From Candidatus Tayloriibacteriota bacterium (GTDB taxonomy: Bacteria; Patescibacteriota; Minisyncoccia; Phycocordibacterales; PALSA-1337), in assembly GCA_023269245.1 (NCBI GenBank), contig JAHFMB010000059.1, positions 1 to 6,124 of the forward strand: 6,124 bases of DNA. Reading direction: 5' to 3'. Positions 5,491 through 6,124 of the stretch are shown in pieces. A program made the translations under genes and the position numbers. The stretch's first letter is position 1. Each line of letters starts with the position of its first letter. The notes beneath the pieces are model-generated. The model was not told the DNA's origin. It saw nothing but the letters and a program-made list of their open reading frames with translations, and did not search any database.

Positions 5491-5816
5491 TTGCATCTTC
5501 ACGCCTGAAGAGCGTCTGGCAGAATCATAGGTGCTGTTTTCGTGTCTTTGGCGATTTGTCTTGCGACTCTTCGGTTTGGACGTTTTGACAGCTATCTGGA
5601 ACTGTCTTTCCAGATAATACCTAAGGGAGACTTCTCTCCACAACGATGCGAGAAAACTCAGGCATCGAGGTTTTTCGGTGGGTTCATTAACAACATGTCG
5701 ACCTTGCGATCGGCTTGCTGTCCTCATCCGTTGAACGCCACCATGGTCTTGTGCCAGAGTCATCTAGCTCTCGACCGAAATTCAATGTGCTACTTATTAC
5801 TACGAGCGTGAAGAGA

Positions 5817-5845
5817 AAGATACACCCGTAAACATATTTCGTCAA
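5817..5845 (-). promoter_or_regulatory. Strong promoter of the minus-strand RNA
   Basis: On the minus strand TTGACG (5845-5840) and TATCTT (5822-5817) are separated by exactly 17 bp, with five of six -35 and four of six -10 consensus matches. A very A/T-rich stretch lies upstream (5880-5848) and could act as an UP element. The expected transcript start is 5809-5810. A second TTGACA at 5884-5879 has no good -10 at the right distance. No long open frame with a plausible start follows immediately, which fits an RNA gene. Confidence 0.7.
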
Positions 5846-5889
5846 GCGTTTTAAAAAAAGAAATTGAAAATAAGTTTTTGTCAAGTTTT

Positions 5890-5928
5890 ATATAAAAATA
5901 CCGGCCGCACCTTCGAGGTGAGACCGGT
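5890..5928 (-). terminator. Intrinsic terminator of the partial minus-strand gene
   Basis: On the minus strand ACCGG (5928-5924) pairs with CCGGT (5904-5900), and inside it CACCT (5920-5916) pairs with AGGTG (5912-5908) around a 3-nt loop. The hairpin is followed by ATTTTTATAT (5899-5890). It starts 23 nt after the stop at 5952-5954 and insulates the upstream gene from the RNA promoter about 45 bp further on. The plus strand lacks a T tract here. Confidence 0.75.
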
Positions 5929-5951
5929 TGTGACGTTCAGTCCGAGCACGT

Positions 5952-6124
5952 TCAGCAACGAGCCAACGCGCGCTGAACTCTTTCATCACCGAGTAGTTCG
6001 TAAATGGTGACTTGCCCTGGTGCACCGCTTTGGAAATGGGGCAGGTATCCATAGGTGCCGGCGGACCCCCATTCCATACAATCAAATCGGGTTTGCTGTC
6101 CCATGGCACCCATGCCGAATGCGA
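5952..6124 (-). CDS. Unidentified protein, C-terminal end (5' partial)
   Basis: On the minus strand the frame from the window edge runs for 56 residues to TGA (5954-5952), beginning AFGMGAMGQQTRFDCMEW and ending with VTIYELLGDERVQRALARC. The early part is Gly- and aromatic-rich and the end looks like an amphipathic helix; no family is recognised. Support for this frame is the terminator 23 nt past its stop. The other open minus-strand frame (reaching 5888) would run through that terminator hairpin, is Pro/Trp/Arg-rich and looks less protein-like. Base composition by codon position did not clearly separate the two frames, so the choice is moderate, and it remains possible that neither is translated. 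There is no sign of an extra Shine-Dalgarno or start within the visible part that would make a separate small gene. Confidence 0.45.
   Translation of the reverse strand, partial: AFGMGAMGQQTRFDCMEWGSAGTYGYLPHFQSGAPGQVTIYELLGDERVQRALARC

Larger units (their letters stand above)
5255..5809 (-). ncRNA. Candidate large structured non-coding RNA (about 550 nt), family unknown
   Basis: A strong minus-strand promoter, a terminator, and dense secondary structure between them, with no credible protein gene. In minus-strand order (plus coordinates): a 10-bp helix with one bulged base, 5732-5742 with 5677-5686, enclosing a hairpin CGATC-GCAA-GGTCG (5712-5699); CGATGC/GCATCG plus GAG-TTTT-CTC (5667-5644); GGAGA-GAAG-TCTCC (5639-5626); a 9-bp hairpin at 5616-5593 whose loop can also pair with 5591-5587; TTCTGC/GCAGAA (5524-5519 with 5488-5483) around a smaller hairpin; a hairpin with loop GAAA (5481-5462); CTCGAAG/CTTCGAG (5381-5375 with 5344-5338) around GATC/GATC and GCC/GGC; and the terminator hairpin. 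A 7-bp helix, 5766-5760 with 5324-5318, could join the two ends. Three loops are GNRA only when read on the minus strand, and linkers are A-rich and U-poor. No tRNA-like domain, RNase P core, SRP or 6S motif was found. The function is not known, and conservation is untested. Confidence 0.6.

Noticed and set aside
5508..5573. Possible tmRNA tag: on the minus strand AGTCGCAAGAC resembles the segment before the E. coli tag, and a frame from GCA ends in DALQA and a stop inside a hairpin
   Set aside because: No tRNA-like domain (acceptor ends, TTCRANY T-loop, CCA) exists on either side, in normal or permuted order, and LQA is not a usual tag ending. Judged a coincidence, though a covariance-model search would settle it.
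5122..5763. A 213-codon open frame on the minus strand covering most of the RNA region
   Set aside because: It crosses the terminator hairpin and runs antisense into the 77-residue gene. Its product is Arg/Ser/Thr/Lys-rich without domain-like hydrophobic pattern, and the absence of stops is explained by the U-poor composition of this strand. Protein homologs would reopen the question.
5321..5811. Two plus-strand open frames (5321-5530 and 5542-5811)
   Set aside because: They have no ribosome binding site or promoter, give Cys-rich atypical products, and coincide with the opposite strand of the hairpins of the candidate RNA.
5864..5896. Plus-strand promoter-like TTGAAA with a TATA-rich stretch
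   Set aside because: It points into the 3' end of a minus-strand gene with no plus-strand gene behind it, and is explained by general A/T richness.
1..6124. Mobile elements, CRISPR arrays, tRNA or rRNA genes
   Set aside because: No transposase or integrase, terminal inverted repeats, regularly spaced repeats, tRNA T-loop consensus or rRNA sequence was seen on either strand.

Overview
The window reads as a chromosomal stretch from a bacterium of the Candidate Phyla Radiation, most likely Parcubacteria-like (Patescibacteria). This rests on compact single-copy housekeeping genes, a very short MreD, extended -10 promoters placed almost on top of start codons, start codons mostly without Shine-Dalgarno sequences, and a small Lys/Glu-rich protein of a type I associate with that group. 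It is inference from style and gene content; no marker gene settles it.

Positions 1-2994 (+ strand) hold the cell-shape and cell-wall elongation cluster: the 3' end of mreB, then mreC and a short mreD overlapping head to tail, then a class B penicillin-binding protein of the PBP2/MrdA type. MreB, MreC, MreD and PBP2 are the core of the elongasome, so this is a functional unit. PBP2 appears to have its own promoter, with the predicted transcript start falling on the ATG. Positions 2998-5249 (+) form a second unit: a strong promoter just after the pbp2 stop, then greA (transcript cleavage factor), lysS (class II lysyl-tRNA synthetase) and a 77-residue protein of unknown function.

Positions 5250-5951 contain no convincing protein gene. 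Read on the minus strand, this stretch has a near-consensus promoter (TTGACG, 17 bp, TATCTT at 5845-5817), about 500 nt rich in hairpins (several capped by GNRA tetraloops and joined by A-rich, U-poor linkers), and an 11-bp hairpin followed by a T-rich tract (5312-5242). I read it as one independent structured non-coding RNA of about 550 nt. It does not match what I know of tmRNA, RNase P RNA, SRP RNA, 6S RNA or self-splicing introns, and is the best candidate here for something undescribed. It is transcribed toward the lysS operon, and the two units share the 5242-5254 segment.

Positions 5890-6124 carry, on the minus strand, the 3' end of an unidentified gene (stop at 5952-5954) followed by a good intrinsic terminator (5928-5890), which separates it from the RNA promoter.
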